Positions 1-6,090 are shown, numbered from the stretch's first letter. The stretch is DNA of 13,582 bases from Candidatus Methanogasteraceae archaeon UBA261 (GCA_002506015.1 DAWR01000042.1:1-13582), one strand, 5' to 3'. Program-made: numbers and translations. The notes: generated by a model from the sequence alone, not told the origin.

Positions 1-1
1 T

Positions 2-796
2 GTGGCACGGGATGCTGATAGTGATGGTGAGGGTGGTGATCAGATCCGGCTGACCGGAGATCTAATCGAAGGCGGGACGCACGGCGCCGGATGCACGTAT
101 TCGGCAGCGATTGCGGCGTTTCTTACAAAAAGATTCTCTATACAGGATGCGTGCGCCGCTGCAAAGGACTTTGTCACAGAGGCGATTGCAAACTCATCTA
201 TGGTGGGCTGCGGCGTTGCTCCGGTCAACCAGATCGCAGCGACTCTTAGGAATGCCACACGATACCGGGCGATCACTGATGTGAGCGATGCTGCGAGGAT
301 GATTGAGGGCTGCGAGTCCTTCGCATCGCTGATCCCTGAGGTCGGATGCAACATCGGAACTGCGATTGCTGGTGCATGCACAGTTGAGGACGTTGCAGCG
401 GTTGAGTCAAGGATCGTGAGGCACAAAACCCGGGCAAAAGCGGTCGGGTGCGTCGAGTTCGGCGCATCATCTCACATCGCAAGGCTCATTCTTGCCGTTA
501 TGAGGTTCGATTCCGCGATTGTAAGTGCCCTCAATGTCAGGTGCTCAGAGGATATAATCTCGGCATGCAAGGATTGTGGCTACAGGGTAGCCTCATTCGA
601 TAGGAAGAATGAGCCGAAACTTCACGAGACCGGGACCATGGACTGGGGTGCGACGCACGCAATTGAGGATGCGGGTTGTGTTCCACAGGTGATCTGGGAC
701 AAGGGCGGGGTCGGGAAAGAAGCAATGGTGCGGATTCTTGGCAGAAGCGCCGTGGAAGTGGCTGGTTACGCGATCCAAGTGGCTGAGTGTGGTTGA
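2..796 (+). CDS. thiDN: ThiD-ThiN fusion, 3' part (HMP-P kinase / thiamine-phosphate synthase)
   Basis: This is the C-terminal part of a bifunctional thiamine biosynthesis protein; the 5' end lies outside the window, so the first codon here (GTG) is not taken as a start. Residues 24-65 match the end of ThiD, the hydroxymethylpyrimidine-phosphate kinase: GTHGAGCTYSAA carries the GxGC anion-hole/catalytic Cys motif and is followed by the AKDFVTEAI helix. Residues about 95-262 match ThiN, the archaeal thiamine-phosphate synthase that replaces ThiE: IPEVGCNI, RIVRHKTRAKAVGC, FGASSHIAR, VASFDR and GVGKEAMVRILGRSAVEVA. The enzyme would phosphorylate HMP-P and join HMP-PP to thiazole phosphate in the cytoplasm. 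The GASSH segment argues for a catalytic ThiN rather than the regulator-type ThiN domain, but this is inference. A CACAGAG/CTCTGTG hairpin starts 3 nt after the stop codon. Confidence 0.93.
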   Translation: MARDADSDGEGGDQIRLTGDLIEGGTHGAGCTYSAAIAAFLTKRFSIQDACAAAKDFVTEAIANSSMVGCGVAPVNQIAATLRNATRYRAITDVSDAARMIEGCESFASLIPEVGCNIGTAIAGACTVEDVAAVESRIVRHKTRAKAVGCVEFGASSHIARLILAVMRFDSAIVSALNVRCSEDIISACKDCGYRVASFDRKNEPKLHETGTMDWGATHAIEDAGCVPQVIWDKGGVGKEAMVRILGRSAVEVAGYAIQVAECG

Positions 797-798
797 GA

Positions 799-829
799 CC
801 ACAGAGGAGATCCACTCTGTGCGCTCTGT
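799..829. repeat. Direct repeat copy A with CACAGAG/CTCTGTG hairpin
   Basis: A 31-nt segment begins right after the thiDN stop codon. By eye it matches 1034-1064 at about 25 of 31 positions in the same orientation. It contains CACAGAG (800-806) and CTCTGTG (815-821), a perfect 7-bp stem around an 8-nt loop. It could act as a 3'-end hairpin for thiDN, but it lacks a following T tract, and the second copy suggests it is a repeat unit. Confidence 0.55.
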
Positions 830-882
830 AATAGTATGATGTGTACGCTATGAAAATCGCAGTTTGTGTCGGTCGCTGAATA

Positions 883-1003
883 TAACCACAAGATTACACA
901 GCCTGCGAAGCAGCGGCGCAGCCATCTCCACAAGATTTCTGTGTTAATTTTGTGTAATTTAGTGATTTTGTATGTGGATATCCACATAATATTGGGTAAG
1001 TAC
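883..1003 (-). repeat. 121-bp dispersed intergenic repeat, left copy
   Basis: The reverse complement of this segment aligns without gaps to 11126-11246, with about 19 differences in 120 positions (about 84% identity). The best conserved part reads GTGGAGATGGCT then CGCCGCTGCTTCGCAG in minus-strand orientation. Inside it are a short hairpin CTGC-GAA-GCAG, a long-range arm pair ATTACACA (893-900) with TGTGTAAT (951-958), a 10-bp direct repeat CCACAAGATT (886-895 and 928-937), and a perfect 18-bp palindrome at 971-988. No transposase is present. The substitutions between copies change the encoded amino acids, so it does not look protein-coding. It is probably a small non-autonomous or structural repeat; the family is not recognised. 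Confidence 0.8.
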
Positions 1004-1033
1004 AACTTTTCGGCATATTTTGGAAAATGATTG

Positions 1034-1066
1034 CCACAGAGAAGAACTACTCGGTGTACTCTGTGG
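1034..1066. repeat. Direct repeat copy B with CCACAGAG/CTCTGTGG inverted arms
   Basis: This is the second copy of the unit at 799-829, about 81% identical. Its ends are a perfect 8-bp inverted pair, CCACAGAG (1034-1041) and CTCTGTGG (1059-1066), around 17 nt. Together the two copies bracket the 121-bp element at 883-1003. A weaker related string, GCCATAGAGAGCACAGAG, occurs near 9497-9514. Confidence 0.5.
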
Positions 1067-1115
1067 TGGGATAGAATAGAGCACCCATTTGAACGGCAGG
1101 TTGAATTGGGTGTGG

Positions 1116-1131
1116 CTTATAAAAGAAAAAG
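1116..1131 (-). terminator. T-rich terminator of the L1-L10-L12-M42-sRNA unit
   Basis: On the minus strand, directly 3' of the sRNA terminal stem, the sequence runs TTTTCAGACTTTTTCTTTTA. Archaeal termination typically occurs at oligo-T stretches without a required hairpin, so this is a plausible end of the operon transcript. Read on the plus strand the same bases look like a TATA box (CTTATAAAAG), but no plus-strand gene follows. Confidence 0.5.
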
Positions 1132-1137
1132 TCTGAA

Positions 1138-1198
1138 AAGCGCCTCAGGTCTCATAGGGTTCATCACCATTTCAGCCATGATTTCATCATCGGCGCTT
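1138..1198 (-). ncRNA. Box C/D guide sRNA, candidate Cm34 guide for a CAU-anticodon tRNA
   Basis: On the minus strand this 61-nt segment has the full archaeal C/D layout. The C box is ATGATGA (1190-1184). An 8-nt spacer leads to the D' box CTGA (1175-1172), then 4 nt to the C' box GTGATGA (1167-1161), then a 12-nt guide (1160-1149) to the D box CTGA (1148-1145). The ends pair perfectly, AAGCGCC (1198-1192) with GGCGCTT (1144-1138). Such RNAs bind L7Ae, Nop5 and fibrillarin and direct 2'-O-methylation of the target base paired to the fifth guide nucleotide upstream of D or D'. The D guide predicts target GUCUCAUAGGGU with the C of CAU methylated. The 8-nt C-D' spacer is short for a guide. The RNA starts 25 nt after the M42 stop codon and may be processed from that operon transcript. 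Confidence 0.85.
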
Positions 1199-1223
1199 GA
1201 CTATCACAATCAACGCATCTTAA

Positions 1224-2276
1224 TCAGAACCACTTCCCAGCAGAACCAACCGCATGCACAATTAAATCGGCGCAGGACTTCATATCAGCGAGCGAGAGCA
1301 CCTCAACAGGTGAGTGGATATAACGTGTTGCCATCGATAGAACTCCGGAAGGGATTCCTTCGCGGGTCAGGCTGATTGCGGTCGCATCGGTGGTACCGCC
1401 ATCCGAGACGTCGAGCTGGTATGGGATCTTGTTCTCATCAGCGGTCTCTCGTAGCCACCCCAGAACCTTTGGGTGCGCGATGACGCCTCTTCCGCCCGCA
1501 TCCATCACCGTTATAACTGCACCCTTCCCGACCACCATCGCCGAGTCGTTCTTGGTGATTCCCGGGTGGTCGCCAGAGACACAGACATCGAGCGCAATCG
1601 CAACGTCCGGGTTCAACCCGAACGCAGATGTCTTTGCCCCCTTCAATCCGACCTCCTCCTGGACGGTGAAGACGGCATGCACGGTCGACTCAATCTCGCG
1701 CTCATTGATCTGTTTCATTGCCTCTATGAGCAGTGCAACACCGGCACGGTTATCGAGGGCTTTTCCCGTGATTCTGTCGTTTGCAAGCCGGACAAGGTTG
1801 CGGTCAATTGAGATTGCAGTCCCAACCTCAATACCCATACCTGCTGCCTCGTCTGCCGATGCTGCGCCGACATCGACGAACATGTCCTTGGAATCCACTG
1901 GCTTCTTTCTGTCTTCTTCTTTCATGACGTGCGGCGGTTTTGATCCAATTACCCCTATGCAAGGGGTTTTTGAGTGAACAATCACCCTCTGATTGAGCAA
2001 TGTTGGATCAAACCATCCGCCGACCTTCACGAACCTGAGGAAGCCCTCGTCGTCGATGTGCTTTACAGCAAGCCCGATCTCGTCGAGATGTGCTGCAAGC
2101 ATGATCTTCGGGCTTGCGTCTCCTTTTGTACCCTTCTTCGTGAATATCAAATTACCGGGCGCATCCACCCGAAGATCCCCGTAAGGGGCGAGTTCCTGCT
2201 CCACAATTGCACGAACACCGCCCTCGTATCCGGAGATTCCGTGTGCATCCGATAATCGCTGCAATAGCTCGTACAT
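1224..2276 (-). CDS. M42 family metalloaminopeptidase (TET-like / FrvX-like)
   Basis: A 350-residue protein with the complete M42 fold signature, the usual length for archaeal TET aminopeptidases. The expected two-metal ligands and catalytic acid are visible: H63 and D65 in AAHLDEIG, D175 in ALDNRAG, E207/E208 in TVQEEVGLKGA, D230 in ALDVCVSGD, and H321 in RYIHSPVE. Family members form large dodecameric assemblies that trim peptides released by the proteasome, in the cytoplasm. The ATG start lies 2 nt after the L12 stop codon (TAG-TC-ATG) without a strong ribosome binding site of its own, so translation is probably coupled to L12. The gene therefore looks like the last protein gene of the ribosomal stalk operon. 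Substrate specificity within M42 (leucyl, glutamyl, lysyl types) cannot be told from sequence alone. Confidence 0.92.
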   Translation of the reverse strand: MYELLQRLSDAHGISGYEGGVRAIVEQELAPYGDLRVDAPGNLIFTKKGTKGDASPKIMLAAHLDEIGLAVKHIDDEGFLRFVKVGGWFDPTLLNQRVIVHSKTPCIGVIGSKPPHVMKEEDRKKPVDSKDMFVDVGAASADEAAGMGIEVGTAISIDRNLVRLANDRITGKALDNRAGVALLIEAMKQINEREIESTVHAVFTVQEEVGLKGAKTSAFGLNPDVAIALDVCVSGDHPGITKNDSAMVVGKGAVITVMDAGGRGVIAHPKVLGWLRETADENKIPYQLDVSDGGTTDATAISLTREGIPSGVLSMATRYIHSPVEVLSLADMKSCADLIVHAVGSAGKWF

Positions 2277-2278
2277 GA

Positions 2279-2614
2279 CTATCCGAAGAGCGCACCGAGT
2301 CCTGCCATTCCTGTCTCTTCTTCTTCCTTCTTCTCTTCTTCGGCTTCTTCAGCAGCGGGTGCTGCTTCTGCTGCCGGTGCCTCTGCCGATGCTGCCGATG
2401 CTGCCGGGGCTGGAGCTGCTGAAGCCGCAACCGGCGCAACTGCTGCCTGTGCGATCGCACTCTCGATGTCAACGCCATCAAGCGCCGCAACGAGTGCCTT
2501 CACCCGCGCATCATCCACATCGATTCCTGCCGCACCGAGCGTGCTTACGATTCCGTCCTCTGTTATCTCCTTTCCAGCGCTGTGTAACATCATTGCTGCA
2601 TATATATATTCCAT
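2279..2614 (-). CDS. rpl12: Ribosomal protein P1/L12 (archaeal stalk)
   Basis: A 111-residue archaeal L12 (P1, aL12). The N-terminal dimerisation domain (about 1-58: MEYIYAAMMLHSAGKEITEDG, LGAAGIDVDDARVKALVAAL) is followed by an Ala/Pro hinge (about 59-88), an acidic Glu/Lys run (89-100), and the C-terminal GLGALFG motif that contacts translation factors. Dimers sit on the helical spine of L10/P0 and recruit GTPase factors to the ribosome. GAGGTGA lies 7 nt upstream of the ATG. The gene follows rpl10 by 40 nt and is followed by the M42 peptidase after 2 nt. The GCT/GCC-rich hinge explains the low-complexity DNA at about 2350-2450. Confidence 0.97.
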   Translation of the reverse strand: MEYIYAAMMLHSAGKEITEDGIVSTLGAAGIDVDDARVKALVAALDGVDIESAIAQAAVAPVAASAAPAPAASAASAEAPAAEAAPAAEEAEEEKKEEEETGMAGLGALFG

Positions 2615-2654
2615 ATTTAATTCACCTCATATCTGTGTATATCTGGTTATCGTA

Positions 2655-3710
2655 TTATCCAAAGAGAAGACCGAGCCCTTCTGCCGCTTCCTCTTCTTTC
2701 TCTTCCGCATCCTCTTCGCCTGCCCCTTCCGCTTCTACCGCATCCACAGTCGCCTCTGCTGCGGTCTCTTCAGCTTTCGCCTCGTCTGCGGCATTCACCG
2801 CTTCCTTCTCAGCGATCGCCTGTTGTAGAGACTCTCCGAGCGCAGCCGGATCGGTGATGCTTCCTGAAAGCGCAACCGCCTGCGACTGCGCTCGCAATAG
2901 CAATGCATCGATTATCCCGGGTTCGAGTATCGCAGAATTTATGCCAAGGTTTCTCGCATCGCCTGATGCCTTCGCAAGCAGCGTGTGAATCGTTGCAGCC
3001 GTCGGATACGCAATTGCGATTGCAAGATTGAACGCCTGCGCCACCGACGACGTAATATCGGATACGTATTGTTCCTCATCAATATCCAGGAGACTTGCCG
3101 CCATGATCGTGCCATTGTCACATACGGCACGGAGATTAAGTCCCACTGTCATCGGGAAGATCTCAAGGCGCGTAAGCATCTCAGAGAGGGCACGCGAGAC
3201 TGGTTCACCAGCATGCGCGACCACATTGGTCTCACGGATCACGACTTTGCCCTTGTCGATTCTCGCGGGTATGCCCGCATTCTGCAGGTCGCCCACGATC
3301 GGTCCCGGAGCAAACGAAGTAGGTCCACCCTCAACCACAATGTCGTGCGGTGCGGAGACGCCCGCCTTGATCGGAGCCTGTGTCTTGCTTGACTCAAGCA
3401 TACTGAAGAGCTTGAACGGGTTCAGGTCCGTAAAGATGAGTGCGGTCTGATCGTCAACATGTAAGTTCATCGACTGGATGTCACCATCACAGCCATCGAA
3501 AGCTCGCCATATAAGACTGTTCCTGTAAACTATGAGTTTTGCGACGTCTTTGAGATCTCGCCGCATTCCCTGAAGCTGCTTTGCAGGTATATCTCGTATT
3601 CCGGCGATCCCTATGACCGGATACCGGTCTGCAAGCCCTCTGATCTCCTCGACGCAATCGAGCTTCCACTGCGGGACGTGCGATGTGCGGTGTTCTGTTA
3701 ATGCGTCCAT
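2655..3710 (-). CDS. rpl10: Ribosomal protein uL10 (archaeal P0)
   Basis: A 351-residue P0-type L10, typical archaeal length. Residues 1-100 form the rRNA-binding part (W16 KLDCVEEIRGLADRYPVIGIAGI, QLQGMRRDL, RNSLIWRAF). About 105-190 is the archaeal/eukaryal insertion domain (PIKAGVSAPHDIVVEGGPTSF, then PGPIVGDLQNAGIPARIDKGKV). Helices beyond about 220 form the spine that carries L12 dimers. After an Ala/Glu hinge the protein ends GLGLLFG, nearly the same tail as L12. It anchors the stalk on 23S rRNA together with L11. The ribosome binding site GAGGTGA overlaps the L1 stop codon (AGG TGA), 6 nt before ATG, so L1 and L10 translation are probably coupled. Confidence 0.97.
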   Translation of the reverse strand: MDALTEHRTSHVPQWKLDCVEEIRGLADRYPVIGIAGIRDIPAKQLQGMRRDLKDVAKLIVYRNSLIWRAFDGCDGDIQSMNLHVDDQTALIFTDLNPFKLFSMLESSKTQAPIKAGVSAPHDIVVEGGPTSFAPGPIVGDLQNAGIPARIDKGKVVIRETNVVAHAGEPVSRALSEMLTRLEIFPMTVGLNLRAVCDNGTIMAASLLDIDEEQYVSDITSSVAQAFNLAIAIAYPTAATIHTLLAKASGDARNLGINSAILEPGIIDALLLRAQSQAVALSGSITDPAALGESLQQAIAEKEAVNAADEAKAEETAAEATVDAVEAEGAGEEDAEEKEEEAAEGLGLLFG

Positions 3711-3716
3711 GACTTC

Positions 3717-4358
3717 TCACCTCACCTTCGCAGATTTGCCCATCGTCGTCGTCACGTAGATGGATTTGATGTTCTGCACACCTTTATCCAGCACCTGTTC
3801 AAGCCTCGTGACAATGGCATCAACGTTCCCCGCGATATCGTCAGCCGACATGTCTCGCCGCCCGACCGGGGCATGAAATGTCTTCCGATCCTTCGAGCGG
3901 AGTTTTATGCTACTTCTGGCTTTGTTGATGATGTGTCCGACATCCATGTCCGACGTCAGTGGCTCCGGCATCTTGCCTCTGGGTCCGAGAATCGAACCAA
4001 GGTTCTTTCCAATGGCTGGCATGTACGCAACCTCGGCGATGAAGAAGTCGTATTTGTCGGCAAGTTCTCTTGCGCTGTTCTTGTTATCGCCATAATCGGT
4101 GATCGCATCCGGATCATCGATGACCAGATCAGCACCCCCATCCTTTGCCCGAAGCGCAGTCTCTCCACGTGCGAAGACAGCAACCTTAATCGGTCTGCCG
4201 AGTCCGTTCGGGAGTATGATCTCCTCATCCACGCGGAACCGCGGCTGGCTCAAATCAATATTCTTAAGAGTAATCGCCAGTTCCACGCCTTCCGTGAATT
4301 TTCTCTGCGGAGACTCATTCAGTACTGTTGTAACAGCGTCTATTGTTTGTTTATCCAT
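3717..4358 (-). CDS. rpl1: Ribosomal protein uL1
   Basis: A 213-residue L1 of normal archaeal size. The signature GKNLGSILGPRGKMPEP is at about residues 117-133, and the TMGKSAKV tail matches the family end. L1 binds 23S rRNA at the exit-side stalk and in archaea also represses its own operon by binding its mRNA. An in-frame ATG 12 nt upstream (4370) exists, but GGGTGA sits between the two, 4 nt before the second ATG, and archaeal L1 proteins begin MD(R/K)-; I therefore chose 4358. L11, often next to L1 in other archaea, is not upstream here; the order L1-L10-L12 resembles the methanococcal operon. A foldable leader lies just upstream. Confidence 0.95.
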   Translation of the reverse strand: MDKQTIDAVTTVLNESPQRKFTEGVELAITLKNIDLSQPRFRVDEEIILPNGLGRPIKVAVFARGETALRAKDGGADLVIDDPDAITDYGDNKNSARELADKYDFFIAEVAYMPAIGKNLGSILGPRGKMPEPLTSDMDVGHIINKARSSIKLRSKDRKTFHAPVGRRDMSADDIAGNVDAIVTRLEQVLDKGVQNIKSIYVTTTMGKSAKVR

Positions 4359-4369
4359 GAATTCACCCA

Positions 4370-4403
4370 TCGTAGTCGTATCGACCCAATCAGTCTGCTA
4401 CGA
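4370..4403 (-). promoter_or_regulatory. Leader hairpin beside the L1 ribosome binding site
   Basis: In the minus-strand leader, TCGTAG (4403-4398) can pair with CTACGA (4375-4370), immediately before TGGGTGA. A small inner hairpin GTCG-ATA-CGAC (4385-4375) competes with this pairing by sharing one base of its 3' arm. Archaeal L1 is known to autoregulate by binding its mRNA, but the sites described in methanococci lie inside the coding region. This leader site is only a structural candidate. Confidence 0.3.
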
Positions 4404-4487
4404 ATGAATTATAGTATACTGTCTGTGTTGTACTTTAATGTATCTGTCGGAATCGTGCGGGTGTATCGTGATTGTCTATCCACAATT

Positions 4488-4499
4488 CATTATATAATG
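4488..4499. promoter_or_regulatory. Symmetric TATA element in the L1/surface-gene divergent region
   Basis: CATTATATAATG is a perfect 12-bp palindrome containing a TATA box readable on both strands. Reading minus, a start about 25 nt downstream (near 4465) would give rpl1 a leader of roughly 100 nt. Reading plus, it would start a transcript near 4520, ahead of the foldable segment at 4560-4644. A second minus-strand candidate is the TATACTATAA-like string at about 4409-4418, closer to rpl1. Confidence 0.45.
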
Positions 4500-4559
4500 T
4501 ATTATATGGAGAAATTAAGAGACTAAAACGTGTTTGCATGGACCTCTCAAGTCTCATGC

Positions 4560-4644
4560 CTCTGGCAGTGCCTGTGCAGACCGGATTCCGTGTCATTCAC
4601 AATCTCCCGGTACGCTACATTGTATTCTGAAATGCCAGAGTTTT
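4560..4644 (+). other. Foldable intergenic segment, possible small RNA
   Basis: Nested inverted repeats: outer CTCTGGCA (4560-4567) pairs with TGCCAGAG (4633-4640), 8 of 8. Inside, ACCGG (4580-4584) pairs with CCGGT (4607-4611), ATT (4585-4587) with AAT (4601-4603), and GTG (4590-4592) with CAC (4598-4600) around the loop TCATT. TTTT follows at 4641-4644, like a weak terminator. No C/D boxes, tRNA or known riboswitch core was recognised. It could be an independent RNA from the TATA at 4488-4499 or chance pairing. Nothing else is recognised between 4500 and 4680. Confidence 0.3.
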
Positions 4645-4685
4645 GATCTAACACCTAATAATTTAACATATCTAATTAACAATAA

Positions 4686-4696
4686 CTTTAAATAAG
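4686..4696 (+). promoter_or_regulatory. TATA box for the DUF4198 surface gene
   Basis: CTTTAAATAAG fits the archaeal TATA consensus. A start about 25 nt downstream (near 4715-4722) gives an 85-90 nt leader ending in GGAGGT and the ATG at 4805. It also places the in-frame ATG at 4697 at or upstream of the transcript start, which argues against that longer reading. Confidence 0.5.
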
Positions 4697-4804
4697 ATGA
4701 CGTTATACGTTGCAATATCACGTAATTACATATTACATGATACTAAGGTAAACTTAAGTATTACCGAAGTTTGCCTGAACCAAGAACAAGGAGGTAAACA
4801 ACAG

Positions 4805-6037
4805 ATGAAAAGCAGTACATTGTTCGTGGCATTCGCCACGATTTGCGTAGCGCTGGGTGCCACCGGGATTGTGAGCGCCCATCAGACGTGGATAGATATC
4901 GATGCTATGTGCGTGGATATCGGCGATACAGTCGATGTCAGACTGACCGAAGGACACAACTTTGCAGGCGAAGGTGCACCCCCCTTTGACGTATCTGCAG
5001 AACTGGTGGATCCGGCAGGAGTAAAGACGCCCCTGAACAAAACCCGCGAGGATGATCTCCACTGGCATTCCGGTTTCGATTCCGACCAGATCGGTCTGTA
5101 TACGATTCTGGGTCGTCATGTCGATGAATTCTGGTGGAAAGTCTACACAGGACTCGGATCAAGACCGGATCGACCCAATTCCACATACACGTACTTCCCG
5201 GGTGAAGTAAACTGGAGTGAGATTGACAAGAGCAACTGGACCGATGACTGGCATGTGGTACGACACTACAAGCCGTACAAGTACAGCAAGGCGTTTGTGA
5301 GTACGAACTGCGACTTCAGCGAAGCAGATCGTGCCTCCGAACAGCCTCTCGAGATCATTCCGCTTGACGACGTTGCAACAACCGGAACCGGAGACTTTGA
5401 GTTCCAGGTGCTGTGGAATGGAGAACCACTGCCCAACGGTACCATAGCGATAACAGGTACCAGGGATGTGGAGACTAAAGTGAGTGCGATATGTGACGAC
5501 GAAGGGAAGGCGACGCTGCCACTCAATATCAGTTGTGACTGGTTGATAACAGCCAATGCTGCCAGCGACTCTGCATATTGGGATGGTGAATACAACGACA
5601 CGTCGCCACACGGAGAGAACTATACCGGTCCAGGCGGTTTCGTCGGCAATGACCACAGAGCAGCTTTGACACTGCTGCAACTACGAGGGAGTAATACCGT
5701 TGCAATGCGCGCAGAGATACAGTCAGAAATCCAGTTCTCTGTAACACCGACATACCTCGACTTTGGCGAACTGGGTCTTGGTGATATAAGCGATCCTGCA
5801 ACCATCGCAATTCGAAATATGGGCTCAAAAGACCTGAAGAGCACTGTGGAAGTCACCGACACGAACGGATTGTACACGAAAGGACTTCGCATAAATGCCT
5901 CGTTGTGGGGCGAGTTCGAAACAGCAGTCCCTGCAGATGAATCCGTTTCACTGGATGCCGAATTGCATGTTCCGGAGAATTTCGCAGGCTCTGGTGAGAT
6001 GGAAGGAACGATAATCTTCTGGGCAGAAGCTATATAG
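4805..6037 (+). CDS. Exported DUF4198-like surface protein with C-terminal Ig-like domain
   Basis: 410 residues. ATG at 4805 was chosen because GGAGGT lies 9 nt upstream and a clean signal peptide follows (residues 1-25, ending IVSA). Predicted cleavage leaves His26 as the new N-terminus (HQTWIDID), as in DUF4198 proteins. Residues about 26-290 match that family in layout: an N-terminal domain with RLTEGHNF, then LEIIPLDD, a beta domain FQVLWNGEPLPNGTI, CDDEGKATLPL and DWLITA. Some relatives (NikK-type) are extracytoplasmic parts of nickel/cobalt uptake, so metal binding is a reasonable guess, not shown. Residues about 309-410 (SVTPTYLDFGELGLGDISDPATIAIRNMG) form a separate Ig-like module. 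At least eight N-X-S/T sites suggest heavy glycosylation. There is no C-terminal membrane segment. It is probably co-expressed with the next gene, 53 nt on. Confidence 0.8.
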   Translation: MKSSTLFVAFATICVALGATGIVSAHQTWIDIDAMCVDIGDTVDVRLTEGHNFAGEGAPPFDVSAELVDPAGVKTPLNKTREDDLHWHSGFDSDQIGLYTILGRHVDEFWWKVYTGLGSRPDRPNSTYTYFPGEVNWSEIDKSNWTDDWHVVRHYKPYKYSKAFVSTNCDFSEADRASEQPLEIIPLDDVATTGTGDFEFQVLWNGEPLPNGTIAITGTRDVETKVSAICDDEGKATLPLNISCDWLITANAASDSAYWDGEYNDTSPHGENYTGPGGFVGNDHRAALTLLQLRGSNTVAMRAEIQSEIQFSVTPTYLDFGELGLGDISDPATIAIRNMGSKDLKSTVEVTDTNGLYTKGLRINASLWGEFETAVPADESVSLDAELHVPENFAGSGEMEGTIIFWAEAI

Positions 6038-6050
6038 ATACACTCTGCCA

Positions 6051-6062
6051 TTTTATTTTTTT
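6051..6062 (+). terminator. T-rich stretch after the DUF4198 gene
   Basis: TTTTATTTTTTT begins 13 nt after the stop codon and resembles an archaeal oligo-T terminator. It may end or attenuate the transcript before the next gene, which has its own strong ribosome binding site but little room for a promoter. Confidence 0.4.
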
Positions 6063-6090
6063 ACGTAATATTCAAAAACAGAGGTGGAAG

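Noticed and set aside
500..516. GGTTCGATTCC resembling a tRNA T loop
   Set aside because: It lies inside the conserved ThiN coding sequence (MRFDSA) and no acceptor, D or anticodon arms can be built around it.
1031..1375. Plus-strand open frame of 114 codons with a TATA-like box
   Set aside because: It overlaps the M42 gene antisense and the sRNA, has low-complexity basic content, and the TATA-like string is better read as the minus-strand T-rich terminator.
2350..2450. Triplet-like repeat GCTGCCGAT/TGCTGC
   Set aside because: It encodes the normal Ala-rich hinge of archaeal L12.
2275..2988. Plus-strand Leu/Ser/Ala-rich open frames opposite L12 and L10
   Set aside because: These are shadows created by the Ala/Glu-rich hinge codons of the stalk proteins on the other strand.
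4697..4804. N-terminal extension of the DUF4198 protein by 36 residues
   Set aside because: It would start at or upstream of the expected transcript start and bury the signal peptide; the strong GGAGGT site serves the ATG at 4805.
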